From Granulosicoccus antarcticus IMCC3135 (GTDB taxonomy: Bacteria > Pseudomonadota > Gammaproteobacteria > Granulosicoccales > Granulosicoccaceae): a DNA stretch of 64,000 nt. The notes beneath the pieces were generated by a model. That model did not search any database. It saw nothing but the letters and a program-made list of their open reading frames with translations, and was not told the origin of the DNA. The stretch is from NCBI RefSeq assembly GCF_002215215.1, contig NZ_CP018632.1:7374501-7438500 (forward strand). Direction: 5' to 3'. Shown here in pieces: positions 7,943 to 16,798 of the stretch (positions are counted from its first letter, which is position 1; every line of letters begins with the position of its first letter). A program made the translations under genes and the position numbers.

Positions 7943-8647
7943 ATGAGCAGCAAAGGTTGTGTACTGATAACCGGCGGTAGTCGTGGCATTGGGCGCGCCT
8001 GTTGTCGAGCGCTGGGAGAGGCAGACTATGAGACGGTCTCACTTTCACGCCAGGCACCTGCCACGCCATTGCCTACGGATACGCACTACTGTGTGGACCT
8101 TGCAGAGCTTGATGAGACCACACGTCTCATCAAGACAGTATTGTCGAATCATGCAATCACAGGGCTGGTCTGTAATGCCGGACGTGGTGATATCGGCTCG
8201 CTGGAAAATTTCTCTCCCCTGCAGATTCAGCAAAGTATTACATTGAACCTGATCAGTCCATTGAGTATTGCGCGACTTTGCCTGCCAAGTCTTCGCAGCC
8301 GGCCTCGCAGTGATCTGGTATTCATCGGCTCCACCAGTGCCTTGCAAGGCGCCCGCTATGGCAGCTTGTACAGTGCCGCCAAGTTCGCTCTGCGTGGAGT
8401 TGCTCAGGCACTGTCGCACGAAGTAGCCGGTGCCAACTGTCATGTAGGCATTGTGCAGCCGGGCATGGTTCGCACTGATTTTTTCGATCAGCTGGATTTC
8501 GAACCCGGACCTGACGATGCTCATGCCTTGCAGGACACCGATGTGGCCAACGCGGTTCTGAGCATGGTGAATTCTCCTGACAACGCTGTCATCAATGAGC
8601 TGGTGGTGCAACCTCGACAACACGTTGTGCAGAAACGCAAACGCTGA
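7943..8647 (+). CDS. Short-chain dehydrogenase/reductase
   Basis: 234 residues, classical SDR: TGGSRGIG for NAD(P) binding at residues 10-17, CNAG after beta-4, a Ser in FIGSTSAL and the catalytic Tyr-x3-Lys in YSAAK, then PGMVRTDF. The C-terminus is basic (QKRKR). The start ATG has GGGAGA a few bases before it. The substrate cannot be told. Its place 34 bases after the radical SAM gene suggests co-transcription and perhaps a shared pathway. Confidence 0.88.
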   Translation: MSSKGCVLITGGSRGIGRACCRALGEADYETVSLSRQAPATPLPTDTHYCVDLAELDETTRLIKTVLSNHAITGLVCNAGRGDIGSLENFSPLQIQQSITLNLISPLSIARLCLPSLRSRPRSDLVFIGSTSALQGARYGSLYSAAKFALRGVAQALSHEVAGANCHVGIVQPGMVRTDFFDQLDFEPGPDDAHALQDTDVANAVLSMVNSPDNAVINELVVQPRQHVVQKRKR

Positions 8648-8753
8648 TTTGGTCATGATTCAAAGGAATTCACACAAAATTGCGCTTCCTGGCACAACGA
8701 TCAGGGCCGGATAACGTTATAAGATTTACTTCATTTCCTGTTCTGGCAAACCC

Positions 8754-10469
8754 ATGAATCAAACCACCCTCTTGCTGGCTGTCGCCTGTCTGGTAACCGG
8801 ACTGGCAACCGGCTATGCAAGCGCTCGGGTACTGGGACAGCCTGAGCAAAGTCGCCCGCCAGCAGGATCATCACCCACGCAGGACAGACTTGCGCAAACA
8901 GAACAAAGCAAGGCAGCGGCAAGGAATTCGCCCTTTGCCGTTATTGGCAGCACAGACTCCGACACCCCATTCAGCCATCTTGCACATCCGCAGAAGAAAA
9001 CAGATTCATCTTCGAGCGGCATGCCATTGGGTGATGCAACGCTTTCTGATTACCGAGTCATGCTCGCCGTTCTGCAGGACATCGATAGTGCAGATAGCGA
9101 GCAGATTCGAAACTGGATTTCCACAACAAGCACTCTGTCAGGCGATGACCCGGATCGCCGAATCGTCGAACGTGCCCTTTTTCAACGCTGGTCACAACTG
9201 GCTCCCGATGCGGTGGTGCAGTGGTTGAAACAACAGAGCGACTATGTTTCCGCCTATTCTCAGCATAACTTGCTGCGCAGTGCTGTAGCCGGCTATGCGC
9301 TGCAATGGCCCGAGGCAGCTGGCAAGTGGCTACTCGATCTGGATTCAAGCGATCCTGACACGGCGTTGCTACTGCAATTCATGGCTGAAAGCATCGGACG
9401 CATCGATCCGGCAGATATCCTCGATAAACTGAAAGATGTGGATGAGAACGGCTACATCCACACAGTCATGTACGAATGGGCACAACAAGATCCAGAAGCC
9501 GCACTGGAGTGGACCGAGAACAATGGCAGCACCGAACAGCAATCCATGTTTAAGGACATGATCCTGACTACTCTGCTGGATCGTGACCCCGAGGCGGCAC
9601 TGGCTCACATCAATGCCCTGCCCGAAACATCTCAGCACCGGTGGATATTGTCGCAGTACGCCAGTCGAGTCGCGCAAACAGATCCGGACAAGGCCATCCA
9701 GTGGGTCATGTCACAGAACGACCTTGACGTCCAGGAACAGGCACTGATGGAGATCTCATGGATGTGGCCGCAAGACGACATGGCCGGCTTGCAGTTCTAC
9801 CTCGATAGTGTGCAAGATTCTGAACAACGAGACAGGCTCTACAGTGCCGTGGCCGAACAGATGGTCAGCGCCATGGCCAACGATGATCCTGCAGCGGCCA
9901 TGATATGGCTCGATGAACTTGCCCCGGAGGTCCAGCGGCGCGCGCGGCCTGTTGCTTTTGATCGATGGCTCGCCAGTGACTCAACCAGCGCCCTCGCCTG
10001 GCTCAAACAGCAACCAGAGTCGGACGAAAAGCGCGCGATACTGGATATGTCGATCTGGTCTTTGCCTGAGCAAGACCTGGATTTTACTCTCGACAACTTC
10101 TCACAACTGTCCCGCAACGTGAAGGTGTCGGTAGCGGCTCAGATAATCAATGCACTGGATAATCAGCGCCCGGCATATCTTGAACAATGGGTTGCACAGA
10201 TCGATGACACTGAGGTGCAACAAGCGGCACAGGCAGCACTGCAAGATCGAATCGCAGTTCGTGACGTAGATGGCTTTCTTGCAACACTGGAGACGGCCAG
10301 TGGCGATGATCGCGCCGAGCGTCTTGCTGTGCTTTTCCGCTCATTGAATACCTCGAACTCTGAGCGCCTGCAGACATGGCTGATTGAAAATCCCTTGAGC
10401 ATGCAGGACGAGCGTGCCCTGCAGCGGCAGCAAGAAAAAGTGATGTCAGCGATGAGTAGCCACTGTTAA
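8754..10469 (+). CDS. Exported or membrane-anchored helical-repeat protein, function unknown
   Basis: 571 residues. An N-terminal hydrophobic stretch (LLLAVACLVTGLATGYASA) may be a signal or anchor, followed by a Ser/Gln-rich linker to about residue 95. From about residue 150 to 560 I count roughly twelve tandem units of 28-36 residues with the loose consensus D-P-x-A-A-x-x-W-(I/L), for example DPEAALEWTENN, DPEAALAHINALPE, DPDKAIQWVMSQND and DPAAAMIWLDELAP. This is a repeated alpha-hairpin pattern like TPR/Sel1-type solenoids but with a Trp-centred consensus I do not recognise. It stands alone between an SDR gene and a 540-base gap. A scaffold or binding role in the periplasm is a guess. Confidence 0.75.
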   Translation: MNQTTLLLAVACLVTGLATGYASARVLGQPEQSRPPAGSSPTQDRLAQTEQSKAAARNSPFAVIGSTDSDTPFSHLAHPQKKTDSSSSGMPLGDATLSDYRVMLAVLQDIDSADSEQIRNWISTTSTLSGDDPDRRIVERALFQRWSQLAPDAVVQWLKQQSDYVSAYSQHNLLRSAVAGYALQWPEAAGKWLLDLDSSDPDTALLLQFMAESIGRIDPADILDKLKDVDENGYIHTVMYEWAQQDPEAALEWTENNGSTEQQSMFKDMILTTLLDRDPEAALAHINALPETSQHRWILSQYASRVAQTDPDKAIQWVMSQNDLDVQEQALMEISWMWPQDDMAGLQFYLDSVQDSEQRDRLYSAVAEQMVSAMANDDPAAAMIWLDELAPEVQRRARPVAFDRWLASDSTSALAWLKQQPESDEKRAILDMSIWSLPEQDLDFTLDNFSQLSRNVKVSVAAQIINALDNQRPAYLEQWVAQIDDTEVQQAAQAALQDRIAVRDVDGFLATLETASGDDRAERLAVLFRSLNTSNSERLQTWLIENPLSMQDERALQRQQEKVMSAMSSHC

Positions 10470-10572
10470 CAGTTCGTCCGGCAAGCAGGCTGCATCCAGT
10501 GCGATCGCTATCTTCGAATAGCCCTTCAGGCACAATGTTTCACGCACTCATTTTTCAACTCGTGATGGAATA

Positions 10573-10608
10573 CCGGCATTGTCAGTCAGCTTGGCGGCAT
10601 AATGCCGG
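10573..10608. repeat. Nested inverted repeats (competing hairpins)
   Basis: CCGGCATT at 10573-10580 is an exact inverted match to AATGCCGG at 10601-10608. In addition CGGCAT at 10595-10600 can pair with ATGCCG at 10602-10607 only as a near-continuous palindrome, so the right arm can fold two ways. It lies 104 bases after the stop of the helical-repeat gene and may be part of its 3' end. Confidence 0.4.
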
Positions 10609-10949
10609 AATATTGATAACAACTGCTGCTGCATGAAAATACAGACGCCGCTGTTCCTCCTGACCCGCTTCCTTTTGTTTGTTGCAATATCGTGACGTTC
10701 TTCAGGAGGCTACGTAGTTGTAATTTAAGCTCTTTGAGGTGCTGATCTCCATAAAAATCAATATCCTATGAAAAATTCGGAACAAAAAAAATTTTCCGGA
10801 TCAACAATATTTCCATGGAGTCATTGAAAGAGTTCTACTTATACGTCAGCTTATTATGCCCCAGCTCAAAATTATTGAAGAGCATGGCAAAAGCAAGAAC
10901 ACCAGAAAGTACGACATGAGTATATTTTGCGCTCGTGTCCCGAGCAATC

Positions 10950-10967
10950 CCAGAACTGCGATTCTGG
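10950..10967 (+). repeat. Short hairpin in the leader of the glucan synthase gene
   Basis: CCAGAA, six-base loop, TTCTGG; about 40 bases before the GTG start. Weak stem, so only tentative as a structured leader. Confidence 0.3.
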
Positions 10968-11008
10968 ACGAGGCCGGATTCCGAATAATTACAGAGACCT
11001 AGACATCA

Positions 11009-13651
11009 GTGTTCAAGATCGACCGCGCATCATGGATTATCATCAGCCTTGTCGGCGCACTGTTGCTGTCGATGTGGGCGATATTCAACCGGCCCGACGA
11101 AGCACCCTCTTGGCCTGACACTATAGAAGGAGTGTCCTTCTCGCCTTTTCGTGCTGGTCAGTCACCCCAGAAGACCGACTACCCCAGTGAAGAACAGATC
11201 TCGCGCGATTTGCTGCTGCTCTCCGATCGTGTCAAGGGCGTACGTACTTATTCAATGGAGGAGACACTCAGCGCCATACCCAGACTGGCCGCGCCACTGG
11301 GTATGAAAGTCACGGTCGGCGTCTGGATTTCGGCGGACATTGATCGCAACTGGAAAGAGATCGGCACACTGCGCCGGGTATTGGCCGAAGACACCAACAA
11401 TATCACCGGCATTGTGGTTGGCAACGAGGTTCTGCTGCGTAACGAGATTACCGCCAGACAGCTGAGCAACTATGTAGACATCGTTCGCAGCATGGCCAAT
11501 GGCATACCGGTAACAGTGGCCGAGACCTGGGATGTCTGGCTCAAGAATCCGGAACTTGCAGATCACGTCGACTATGTCACAGCTCACGTGCTGCCGTACT
11601 GGGAAGGTATTCCTGTCGGCATTGCGCACGACTATGTGTTTGAGCGCTACGACAATCTACGCAAGACTTTCCCCTACAAGCCACTGGTTTTGGGTGAAGT
11701 TGGCTGGCCCTCCGAAGGTCGGCAACGAGGTGGCGCCATACCCTCCATGCAGAATCAGGCCAAATTTCTACGCAAATTCCTGCAAGGTGCAGAATCTCGT
11801 GGCGCCAACTACTTTGTGCTGGAAGCGTTTGACCAGATATGGAAAACCGACGAAGGTGCCGTTGGTCGCTACTGGGGTATTTTCAACGCTGAACGTGAAC
11901 CGAAGTTTCCTTTTGCAGACCCTGTACGCCCTGTTCCCGAATGGCGTGCCATTGCAGGCTTTTCGCTGGCTTTCACCGTCCTGATACTGGCTCTACTGCT
12001 ACGCGATAGCCGGGGTCTTGTACACGGCGGACGCGGCTTTCTTGTCATTGTTTCCTATGCCATTTCCATGGCTGTTGTCTGGATGGTGTACGACTACTCT
12101 CAGAAGTACATGACCTGGGAGCAGGTTCTGGTGGGCGCAGGTCTACTACTAGCCGCATTCTGCATCACCATCGTGCTGCTGGCCGAAGCCCATGAATGGG
12201 CAGAAACCATCTGGAGCCGCAGTCACAGAAGGGTCGAAGGTCATCCGGAAGGTGTAGAGGGTTCATCCCCCAAGGTCTCCATCCATGTGCCTATTCATAA
12301 TGAGCCACCTGATATGGTCATCGAGACCCTGGCAGCTTTGCGTGACCTGAACTACAGCAACTATGAAGTCATTGTCGTTGACAACAACACCAACGATGAT
12401 GACTGCTGGCAACCCGTACAACAGTGGTGCGAACAGCAGGAAGGCTCGTTCTTCTTCCATCATGTCAATCCGCTTTCAGGCTTCAAGGCAGGTGCACTCA
12501 ATTATGCAATGCGCCACACCGCCACTGATGCAGAACTGATCGCTGTTATCGACAGTGATTACATCGTTGATCCGGACTGGTTGAAAGACTGCACCATTGC
12601 ATTTGAAGATAATGAAATCGCCATCGTGCAAGCCCCTCAGGATTATCGGGATGCGGGTGATAGCCTGTTCAAGTCCATGATCTATGCTGAATATGCGGGA
12701 TTTTTCGGCATCGGCATGGTCAATCGTGATGCTCGTAACGCCATCATTCAGCACGGTACCATGACGATAGTGCGCCGCTCCGTACTGGAGAACGTAGACG
12801 GCTGGTCAGAGTGGTGCATTACCGAAGATGCAGAGCTGGGACTACGCATACTGGAGCAAGGCCACCGCACCGCCTATCTTCCTCACTCCTACGGGCGTGG
12901 TGTCATGCCTGACAACTTTCTGGACTACAAGAAGCAGCGTTTTCGCTGGGCCTATGGTTCCGTGCTGATCCTGCGTCATCACATGCGCTACTTTCTGTCT
13001 CTGTCTCGCTCCAAGCTGACGTCAGGACAACGCTATCACTTTGTTGCGGGCTGGTTACCGTGGATGGCAGATGGCCTGTGCCTGATGTTCAACATCGTGG
13101 CACTTGCCTACTCGGTGCTGATGGTCATGTTTCCCTATGTGTTCAATCCGCCTGAAGTCATCATGACGTTGCTGCCTATCGGCTTTTTCGTCTTCAAACT
13201 GTCCAAGATGATGGTTCTGTACCGATGGCGTCTACGTGCCAATATCATGCAAAGCCTGGGCGCCGGTCTGGCCGGACTTTCAGTGTCGCATACCATTGCG
13301 CGTGCCATGCTGGCAGGACTGCACACGACCAGTATCGGTTTTTTCAGAACACCAAAAATGGCCGATGGACACTCGTTGTGGCAAGCCATACTCGATGTAC
13401 GTGAAGAGGCGCTGATAGGCCTTGCATTGATTCTGGCAGCAATCACTATCGGTGCACGTGATGATGCCTATCTGACAGATACCAAATTATGGATAGCACT
13501 GCTTCTGATTCAGAGCATCCCTTATGTCTCTGCCGTTGCAATTTCCATGATCAGCACCTTCGAGAAACTACCGACTCGTCTGTTCAACGACAAGCCGGAA
13601 GACTCCCTGTTGGGCCGTCTGTCTGAAACAGTCGCTCGAGCTGACCGTTAA
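11009..13651 (+). CDS. ndvB: Beta-glucan synthase: GH17 domain fused to GT2 glycosyltransferase (NdvB type)
   Basis: 880 residues from a GTG start. One transmembrane segment (10-27) leads into a periplasmic GH17-like domain: acid/base Glu140 in VVGNEV and nucleophile Glu230 in GEVGWPSEG. Three or so membrane spans follow (about 310-400), then a cytoplasmic GT2 domain with VVDNNTND, the IDSDYIVD DxD-type motif, ITEDAELG and KQRFRW (QxxRW), and more membrane spans at the end. This order matches proteobacterial NdvB proteins that polymerise UDP-glucose to beta-1,3-glucan and branch or cyclise it with the GH17 transglycosylase. Such glucans serve osmoadaptation, biofilm and antibiotic tolerance. 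A phosphoglycerol-transferase-like gene follows after 13 bases, supporting a glucan role. Confidence 0.88.
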   Translation: MFKIDRASWIIISLVGALLLSMWAIFNRPDEAPSWPDTIEGVSFSPFRAGQSPQKTDYPSEEQISRDLLLLSDRVKGVRTYSMEETLSAIPRLAAPLGMKVTVGVWISADIDRNWKEIGTLRRVLAEDTNNITGIVVGNEVLLRNEITARQLSNYVDIVRSMANGIPVTVAETWDVWLKNPELADHVDYVTAHVLPYWEGIPVGIAHDYVFERYDNLRKTFPYKPLVLGEVGWPSEGRQRGGAIPSMQNQAKFLRKFLQGAESRGANYFVLEAFDQIWKTDEGAVGRYWGIFNAEREPKFPFADPVRPVPEWRAIAGFSLAFTVLILALLLRDSRGLVHGGRGFLVIVSYAISMAVVWMVYDYSQKYMTWEQVLVGAGLLLAAFCITIVLLAEAHEWAETIWSRSHRRVEGHPEGVEGSSPKVSIHVPIHNEPPDMVIETLAALRDLNYSNYEVIVVDNNTNDDDCWQPVQQWCEQQEGSFFFHHVNPLSGFKAGALNYAMRHTATDAELIAVIDSDYIVDPDWLKDCTIAFEDNEIAIVQAPQDYRDAGDSLFKSMIYAEYAGFFGIGMVNRDARNAIIQHGTMTIVRRSVLENVDGWSEWCITEDAELGLRILEQGHRTAYLPHSYGRGVMPDNFLDYKKQRFRWAYGSVLILRHHMRYFLSLSRSKLTSGQRYHFVAGWLPWMADGLCLMFNIVALAYSVLMVMFPYVFNPPEVIMTLLPIGFFVFKLSKMMVLYRWRLRANIMQSLGAGLAGLSVSHTIARAMLAGLHTTSIGFFRTPKMADGHSLWQAILDVREEALIGLALILAAITIGARDDAYLTDTKLWIALLLIQSIPYVSAVAISMISTFEKLPTRLFNDKPEDSLLGRLSETVARADR

Positions 13652-13664
13652 GTTAAAATCCAGC

Positions 13665-15641
13665 ATGCAACGAGTGAACACTGATTTGGCCCCAACCGGT
13701 ACAGATGATGAACCGGTTGGCCCTTTCGCGCAGCAGAACAAAACCTTTCTGCAAAAGAGCTTGCGAATGCTGGCTCGAGTGCTTTCAGTAGCCCTGTTTA
13801 CGCTGCTCATAACCATGGCCTGTCGCTATGCGCTTGAGAGTGTTTTCGGATTGAAGCTGTACTCTGCTTTCTGGTTGCGCGACTACCTGGGTAATCTGGG
13901 CATTGCACTACTGGCATTTATTCTAGTGCAATCGCGCGACAAAGCCATGATCCTGACCAGTGTCGTGGTGATTGCTTTCCAGATGGCCAATGGCGCCAAG
14001 CTCTCGGTGCTGGGCACGCCACTCAGCCCTGATGATCTGATCAATATCAAGAATCTGTTCTACCTGACCGATGGCTGGAAACGATACGCGCTGATGCTGG
14101 TGGCGGCGACCCCATTGCTCGCAACCCTGTTGCTGATTCCGCTCAAACGACGTTCCGCCTGGGTTGTTCTGGCAACGCTGGCAGGCATATCGTTTCTGAT
14201 CACTCAGTACAGTGAGCCTCTACGAGTCCGTCTGGATGAGCGCTTTGGCAACTCTGTCTGGAATCAACCCGATAATTTCAAACGACGCGGCCTGGCACTT
14301 CACATTGCCCAGGAATCAATCCGGACCCTGGCCAAAGTGGGCAAGAACCCTGATCAGGCAACCATCATGGCGATTACCAGCTCTCTGCCCGTGTCTCCAT
14401 TGATACTGCAGGCGAGCAGCACAAATACCGAACTTGGTCCTGATACCGGAAACACATCAAACCCGGCTTCGACTGTGATCGAACCAGCGGGTGAGACTGA
14501 GCCGCGCAACGTACATCTCATTGTGCTCGAATCCTTCTTCGATCCCATGTCGCTTGGCCCTGAATGGGTTTCGGAAGATCCGTTTCCAGCCTCTTTTCGC
14601 GAACTCTGGGCCCAGACCGGCAATACCCACGCCCTGTCACCTGTATTTGGTGGCTATACGGCCAATGCCGAGTTCGAGACGCTCTGTGGTTTTCCGGTTA
14701 CTGAAAACGCTGTGTTCTTCGAAGGCTGGTTACGTCGTCAAGTACCCTGCCTGCCTGCAGTACTGGCAAAAGCCGGCTACCAGAGTGTCGCCTCACATCC
14801 CAACGTCCCGGGTTTCTGGAACCGTACACTTGCCTACAAGCTGGTCGGTTTTGAAAACTACCTTAGCAAGAGTAATTTCGATCTGAAAGATTCGGTGGAA
14901 GGGTTGTTGCTGGATCACAGTTTCTATACACAAGTGGATGAGCAGCTCGCCAAGATCGATACCGACCGGCCGTTTCTGAACTATATGCTCACCTACCATG
15001 GGCACCTGCCTTACCCAAGCAATGAAAACTATCCGGATCAGATCAAGCCTGGCCCCGCTGGCAAGGATGCTATTTTGCTCAATGGCTATCTGAATCAGAT
15101 CTGGTACAAATCTCGCGACCTGATGGCTCGTCTGGAAAAACTCAGAGCCGATGATCCAAACGCACTGATTGTGATGTTCGGCGACCATCTTCCGTTCCTG
15201 GGACCCAATTATGGTGTCTACACGGAGGCCATGAATCTACCCGCCGACCGGGCACAATTTACGGGTGATATGCTCGAATACCTGGTCAGCACTCCGCTTA
15301 TCGTCATAGACGGCGAGAAAGGCCCGCTGCAGCTGGGCAAATTGCCGCTGTATCGTCTGCCTTCCCTGATACTCGAACTGCTGGGTAAAAAGGCCGATGC
15401 AGGCATGCTCGACTGGGCTCAAAATCCTGAAGGCCAACTGATTCGTCCGGTTTATGGCATGCACATCGATTTACAGGACGGAACTGCCACGGCATGCCCG
15501 GACGACGCCACAGCCCCCGCCAGCTGTGAAACATCTGCCAACTGGCTGGCCCGTACACGTCTGCTGATCAAGGATCTGTTCTCGGGCAAGCAGTTCAGTT
15601 TGAGCCATTCCCCATCAGCTTCACCGCTCAACGAGAGTTGA
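13665..15641 (+). CDS. LTA-synthase/OpgB-like phosphoglycerol transferase, inner membrane
   Basis: 658 residues. Five hydrophobic segments between about residues 35 and 185 anchor a large periplasmic sulfatase-fold domain. Metal and catalytic marks of the LtaS/OpgB group are visible: VLESFFDP, the nucleophile Thr332 in GGYTANAEFE, and FGDHLPF. These enzymes move phosphoglycerol from phosphatidylglycerol onto lipoteichoic acid or onto periplasmic glucans. In a Gram-negative host right after a beta-glucan synthase, decoration of the glucan is the likely job. The C-terminal tail (from about 600) is Ser/Ala-rich. The 3' end overlaps the convergent ada gene by 21 bases. Confidence 0.82.
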   Translation: MQRVNTDLAPTGTDDEPVGPFAQQNKTFLQKSLRMLARVLSVALFTLLITMACRYALESVFGLKLYSAFWLRDYLGNLGIALLAFILVQSRDKAMILTSVVVIAFQMANGAKLSVLGTPLSPDDLINIKNLFYLTDGWKRYALMLVAATPLLATLLLIPLKRRSAWVVLATLAGISFLITQYSEPLRVRLDERFGNSVWNQPDNFKRRGLALHIAQESIRTLAKVGKNPDQATIMAITSSLPVSPLILQASSTNTELGPDTGNTSNPASTVIEPAGETEPRNVHLIVLESFFDPMSLGPEWVSEDPFPASFRELWAQTGNTHALSPVFGGYTANAEFETLCGFPVTENAVFFEGWLRRQVPCLPAVLAKAGYQSVASHPNVPGFWNRTLAYKLVGFENYLSKSNFDLKDSVEGLLLDHSFYTQVDEQLAKIDTDRPFLNYMLTYHGHLPYPSNENYPDQIKPGPAGKDAILLNGYLNQIWYKSRDLMARLEKLRADDPNALIVMFGDHLPFLGPNYGVYTEAMNLPADRAQFTGDMLEYLVSTPLIVIDGEKGPLQLGKLPLYRLPSLILELLGKKADAGMLDWAQNPEGQLIRPVYGMHIDLQDGTATACPDDATAPASCETSANWLARTRLLIKDLFSGKQFSLSHSPSASPLNES

Positions 15642-16712
15642 GGCTTTCTCCTCGGCTCGCTGTTCCTGTTCACTTTCAAGCAGCCGCTGCTTGCGATCAA
15701 CGCCCCAGCGGTAGCCGGTCAGTTTTCCACTGCTACCCACCACCCGGTGACAAGGCACAATGACAGCGACCGGGTTGGCACCACAGGCTCGTGCAACCGC
15801 TCGGGCAGCCGTTGGTTGCCCAATGGCGGCAGCAACTTGTGAGTAGCTGGCAGTCTCTCCGGGAGCAATCTGGCGCAGTGCCGTCCAGACTTTTTCCTGA
15901 AAGGCCGTGCCCTGCACATCCAGCGGCAGCTTTTCTGCCAGCAACGGATTCTCGATACCTTCTATGGCATCGGCGACCAGCTGCTGCATGGTCTCATTGT
16001 CCCTGATCAGGGTCGCTTTCCGGAACCGGGCAGTCAGCTCTTCACTCAATTCCTTCTGTGAATCCCCGAACAGGATGCAACACACACCTTTGGAACTGGC
16101 CGCCACCACTATCTTGCCAAACTGACTCTTGCCGAAAGCATATCGAATGCTCAGACCTTCGCCCAGTCGCCGATAAGTATGCGCCGACATGCCGATACGC
16201 ACGGCGCCATCGGCATAATACGCCGAGGAGCTATCGTATCCGGCAGACAAAAGGGCATCGGTGACGGTTGATGAACTGGCTAATGCCTGATCAACATTCC
16301 GGGCGCGTACCGCCTTGATGTATGACTTGGGGCTCATGCCCAGAAACTGCTGAAAGAGTTTCTGTAGATGAAAACGACTCATACCCAACTGCTCTGCCAG
16401 AGCCTCTACTTTGATCCCTTCAGAGGCAGCCTGGATAAGCTTGCAGGCCTGCTCGACCAGTAGGCGCTGACGCACTTTTAGCGGCGGCTCATCAGAACGG
16501 CAGCGTTTACAGGGCCGTAAGCCCGCTGTCTGGGCCTGCTCACGCGTCGAGTAGAAACAGGTGTTCTTTCTCAACGCAGCTCTGGACGGACAGGAGGGGT
16601 AACAGAAGACGCCCGTGGTGGTGACACCATACAAAAAGCTTTCGTCGGCGGCAGCATCCCTTGCCTGAACCGCTTGCCAGCGCAATTCATCGGTTTCGTA
16701 GATGGATGTCAT
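15621..16712 (-). CDS. ada: Bifunctional Ada: methylphosphotriester sensor/activator and O6-methylguanine-DNA methyltransferase
   Basis: 363 residues. The N-terminal zinc domain has Cys37, Cys41, Cys68 and Cys71 (FCYPSC, CKRC), the first matching the methyl acceptor of E. coli Ada. An AraC-type helix-turn-helix follows (LAEQLGMSRFHLQKLFQQFLGMSP). The C-terminal methyltransferase domain holds the suicidal Cys321 in VPCHRV. Methylation of the N-terminal Cys turns the protein into an activator of the adaptive response. AGGAAGAG before the ATG is a good ribosome site. No other adaptive-response gene (alkB, aidB, alkA) is next to it. Confidence 0.95.
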   Translation of the reverse strand: MTSIYETDELRWQAVQARDAAADESFLYGVTTTGVFCYPSCPSRAALRKNTCFYSTREQAQTAGLRPCKRCRSDEPPLKVRQRLLVEQACKLIQAASEGIKVEALAEQLGMSRFHLQKLFQQFLGMSPKSYIKAVRARNVDQALASSSTVTDALLSAGYDSSSAYYADGAVRIGMSAHTYRRLGEGLSIRYAFGKSQFGKIVVAASSKGVCCILFGDSQKELSEELTARFRKATLIRDNETMQQLVADAIEGIENPLLAEKLPLDVQGTAFQEKVWTALRQIAPGETASYSQVAAAIGQPTAARAVARACGANPVAVIVPCHRVVGSSGKLTGYRWGVDRKQRLLESEQEQRAEEKASTLVER

Positions 16713-16798
16713 GGTGGGCTCTTCCTGTAACTGCTAGCAGCAAAGATAACAGCCTAAAACGTCAGGCCTGGCCTGTCGTCTGGAAATGTGTTTTCGAA

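Larger units (their letters stand above)
10470..11008. other. Intergenic region with hairpins; probable promoter region of the glucan synthase gene
   Basis: About 540 bases between the helical-repeat gene and the ndvB-like gene, notably AT-richer in its second half (10740-10950). I see no supported gene. It contains an alternating set of CCGGCAT/ATGCCGG elements (10573-10608) and a short hairpin 40 bases before the downstream start (10950-10967). The long leader suggests regulation of the glucan genes, but no operator can be named. Confidence 0.45.
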
